From Vulcanimicrobiota bacterium (GTDB lineage: Bacteria; Vulcanimicrobiota; Vulcanimicrobiia; Vulcanimicrobiales; Vulcanimicrobiaceae): a stretch of DNA of 8,289 nt. The notes beneath the pieces are model-generated. The model was not told the origin of the DNA. It saw nothing but the letters and a program-made list of their open reading frames with translations, and made no database searches. Every line of letters starts with the position of its first letter. Position 1 is the first letter of the stretch. Shown here piece by piece: positions 7,041 to 8,289 of this stretch. The translations under genes were made by a program, and so were the position numbers. Location: NCBI GenBank assembly GCA_013043945.1, contig JABEUW010000002.1, positions 1-8,289 of the forward strand. Direction: 5' to 3'.

Positions 7041-7237
7041 GGTGCGTCGACGCGATCGTAGCGTTCGTATCCGGCAAGGAGTTCGAGGCCGCCCTCGGCG
7101 GCGCGCACGTTGATGACGCGGAGCGTTCCGACGCCGACCCAGCCCCCGAAGGGCCGAACGACATGCATTCGCAAGCACCGATCGCCGAGCAATCGGCGGG
7201 CCTGGACCTCGGGCATCAGCGCAAGTTGCGGATCCAC
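7037..7237 (-). CDS. uncharacterised 66-residue protein between frr and uppS
   Basis: A small ORF starting at GTG 7237 and ending in a GTGA overlap with uppS. I do not recognise a named family. The product is soluble-looking, with no signal or membrane segment. It has a short N-terminal helix-like part (PEVQARRLLGDR, 9-20), then alternating hydrophobic residues suggesting beta strands (LRMHVV, VGTLRVINVRA, GLELLAGYERY). It is Arg-rich and has one cysteine (C21). It fills what would otherwise be a 208-base gap in a block where other genes touch, and its stop fixes the GTG start of uppS; both points support it being real. GGAGGT lies at 7253-7258, about 15 bases from the GTG, which is long. An ATG at codon 8 (7216) is an alternative start with no obvious ribosome-binding site. 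I have a vague memory of similar short unnamed ORFs at this place in some Firmicutes, but cannot confirm it. Confidence 0.68.
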   Translation of the reverse strand: MDPQLALMPEVQARRLLGDRCLRMHVVRPFGGWVGVGTLRVINVRAAEGGLELLAGYERYDRVDAP

Positions 7238-7248
7238 GAAGCTATGCG

Positions 7249-7806
7249 TCAGACCTCCATCACTTCTTTTTCTTTGCTCGCCACGAGCGCGTCGATATCT
7301 TTGCTATACCGGTCGGTGAGTTTTTGCAGTTGCTCCTGCATGCGTTTGCTCTCGTCTTCGGTAATCGTCGAACTTTTCAGTTGACTTTTGATATCGTCGT
7401 GCGCTTTATGGCGCACGTTGCGGAGGGCGATCTTCCCGTCCTCGGATTTCTTTTTGATGACTTTGACGAGATCGCGGCGCCGCTCTTCGTTCAACGGCGG
7501 TACGCTCAAACGAATCGTCGTGCCATCGACGTTCGGGCTCATACCAAGGTCGCTCTTTTCAATCGCCTTACGAATCTCGCCGACGGTGGTTTTATCGTAG
7601 GCGGTAATCACGAGCGTGCGCGCGTCGGGGGTCGCGATACCGGCGACCTGTTTGAGCGGAACGCTCTGCCCGTAGGCATCGACGTGCAATCGATCGAGCA
7701 GCGCGGGCGTCGCACGGCCGGTGCGAATCGCCGCGAACTCGGCGCGCGTCGCATCGACGCATTTTTGCATCTTGCCTTCGACATCTTTGAAAAACGTATC
7801 GCTCAT
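7249..7806 (-). CDS. frr: ribosome recycling factor
   Basis: A 185-residue cytoplasmic protein that, with EF-G, splits the post-termination ribosome complex so subunits and mRNA can be reused. Length is exactly typical. The conserved N-terminal helix shows FAAIRTGRATPALLD (24-38). The central beta domain has VPLKQVAGIATPDARTLVITAYD (49-71). The returning helices carry LNEERRRDLVKVIKK (105-119) and RNVRHKAHDDIK (129-140). The ATG at 7806 overlaps the pyrH stop as ATGA and has the best Shine-Dalgarno sequence in the window, GGAGGAG four bases upstream. This suggests strong initiation of its own on top of coupling from pyrH. Pairing with pyrH is one of the most conserved bacterial gene neighbourhoods. 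Confidence 0.98.
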   Translation of the reverse strand: MSDTFFKDVEGKMQKCVDATRAEFAAIRTGRATPALLDRLHVDAYGQSVPLKQVAGIATPDARTLVITAYDKTTVGEIRKAIEKSDLGMSPNVDGTTIRLSVPPLNEERRRDLVKVIKKKSEDGKIALRNVRHKAHDDIKSQLKSSTITEDESKRMQEQLQKLTDRYSKDIDALVASKEKEVMEV

Positions 7807-8289
7807 GCAACTCCTCCGGCGATCACCGTCGCCTCATCTTTTCCAACGTAGGTTCCAATCGCATCGCCGTAGATCGCGCGCCGAATATTACCCGAAACGC
7901 CCATATCGAAGACGAGAATCGGCAAGCGGTTATCCATACAGAGCGCCATCGCCGTCGTATCCATCACTTCCAACCCACGGTTGAGCGCGTCCATATAATC
8001 GATTCGCTCGAAACGTCGGGCATCGGGATCTTTTTTCGGATCGGCGGTATAGATGCCATCGACTTTGGTCGCCTTGAGAATCGCCTGCGCGCCGACCTCG
8101 ACCGCTCGTAACGCCGCCGCCGTATCGGTGGTGAAGTACGGGTTCCCGGTGCCGGCGGCAAAGATGACGACCCGCCCCTTCTCGAGATGGCGAATCGCCC
8201 GCCGACGGATATAGGGCTCGGCGATTTGATGCATCGCGATCGCCGTCTGCACGCGCGACGGAACGCCGATCCGTTCGAGCGCATCCTGC
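7803..8289 (-). CDS. pyrH: uridylate kinase (UMP kinase), C-terminal part; start lies beyond the window
   Basis: The last 161 codons of a bacterial-type UMP kinase, which phosphorylates UMP to UDP with ATP; about two thirds of a typical 235-245 residue protein. The frame is open to the right edge and reads QDALERIGVPSRVQTAIAM there, the usual middle of PyrH, so the GTG at 8252 is an internal Val codon and not a start. VVIFAAGTGNPYFTTDTAAALRA is the conserved amino-acid-kinase region that binds the acceptor nucleotide. VDGIYTADPKKDPDARRF is the typical ATP-site stretch. The C-terminus TAMALCMDNRLPILVFDM is standard. The protein is normally hexameric and allosterically controlled by GTP and UTP. 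It ends in an ATGA overlap with frr. The upstream neighbours in most bacteria, rpsB and tsf, would be outside the window. Confidence 0.97.
   Translation of the reverse strand, partial: QDALERIGVPSRVQTAIAMHQIAEPYIRRRAIRHLEKGRVVIFAAGTGNPYFTTDTAAALRAVEVGAQAILKATKVDGIYTADPKKDPDARRFERIDYMDALNRGLEVMDTTAMALCMDNRLPILVFDMGVSGNIRRAIYGDAIGTYVGKDEATVIAGGVA
7811..7817 (-). promoter_or_regulatory. strong ribosome-binding site of frr
   Basis: Read on the minus strand this is GGAGGAG, followed by TTGC and the frr ATG. It lies inside the last codons of pyrH. It is the closest match to the anti-Shine-Dalgarno sequence among the gene starts in the window. Confidence 0.8.

Noticed and set aside
7041..7178. Longer UppS starting at 7178
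   Set aside because: The extra 46 residues are a low-complexity Arg-rich tail absent from the family and would overlap the small ORF; GTG 7040 gives the usual length and a GTGA junction.
8250..8252. GTG as the pyrH start
   Set aside because: The conserved PyrH sequence continues in frame to the window edge, so this is an internal valine.

Overview
This window is almost entirely coding and comes from a high-GC bacterial chromosome. At least eight genes (seven complete, one cut by the right edge) run leftward on the minus strand as one tightly packed, apparently co-transcribed block. One gene runs rightward at the left edge and converges on the end of that block. I see no RNA genes, mobile elements, CRISPR arrays, origins or phage genes. 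No stretch over 300 bases lacks a gene; non-coding DNA is limited to about 21 bases at the left edge, 11 bases before a small ORF and one base between cdsA and dxr.

Layout in transcription order of the minus-strand block, right to left: pyrH (UMP kinase, only the C-terminal part present), frr (ribosome recycling factor), an unrecognised 66-residue ORF, uppS (undecaprenyl diphosphate synthase), cdsA (CDP-diacylglycerol synthase), dxr (DXP reductoisomerase), rseP (site-2 membrane protease), ispG (HMBPP synthase), and a small exported protein with copper-amine-oxidase-N / stalk-type repeats. Neighbouring genes overlap by 1 to 4 bases or abut (ATGA, GTGA, TAATG, TAG-ATG), so translation is probably coupled along the block. 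On the plus strand at the left edge is an APC-superfamily amino acid permease, whose last 14 bases overlap the last 14 bases of the stalk-domain gene tail to tail.

The genes form a coherent envelope-precursor unit. Dxr and IspG make isoprenoid precursors by the MEP pathway. UppS turns these into the C55 carrier lipid for peptidoglycan. CdsA makes the activated intermediate for phospholipids. RseP does regulated proteolysis in the membrane. PyrH and Frr link the unit to pyrimidine nucleotides and translation. The order pyrH-frr-uppS-cdsA-dxr-rseP-ispG is a widely conserved bacterial arrangement, usually preceded by rpsB-tsf (which would lie beyond the right edge) and often followed by proS. 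Here a stalk-domain protein takes the place after ispG.

Organism: the MEP pathway, the conserved gene order and high GC point to a bacterium. Copper-amine-oxidase-N stalk proteins are common in Firmicutes and in some deep Terrabacteria lineages (for example Armatimonadota and Eremiobacterota/Vulcanimicrobiota). I lean weakly to one of the latter high-GC groups, but the sequence alone does not settle it.

I did not find a clearly new biological system. The most worthwhile leads are the 66-residue ORF between frr and uppS, and the secreted stalk-repeat protein translationally linked to ispG, with a possible hairpin over its ribosome-binding region.
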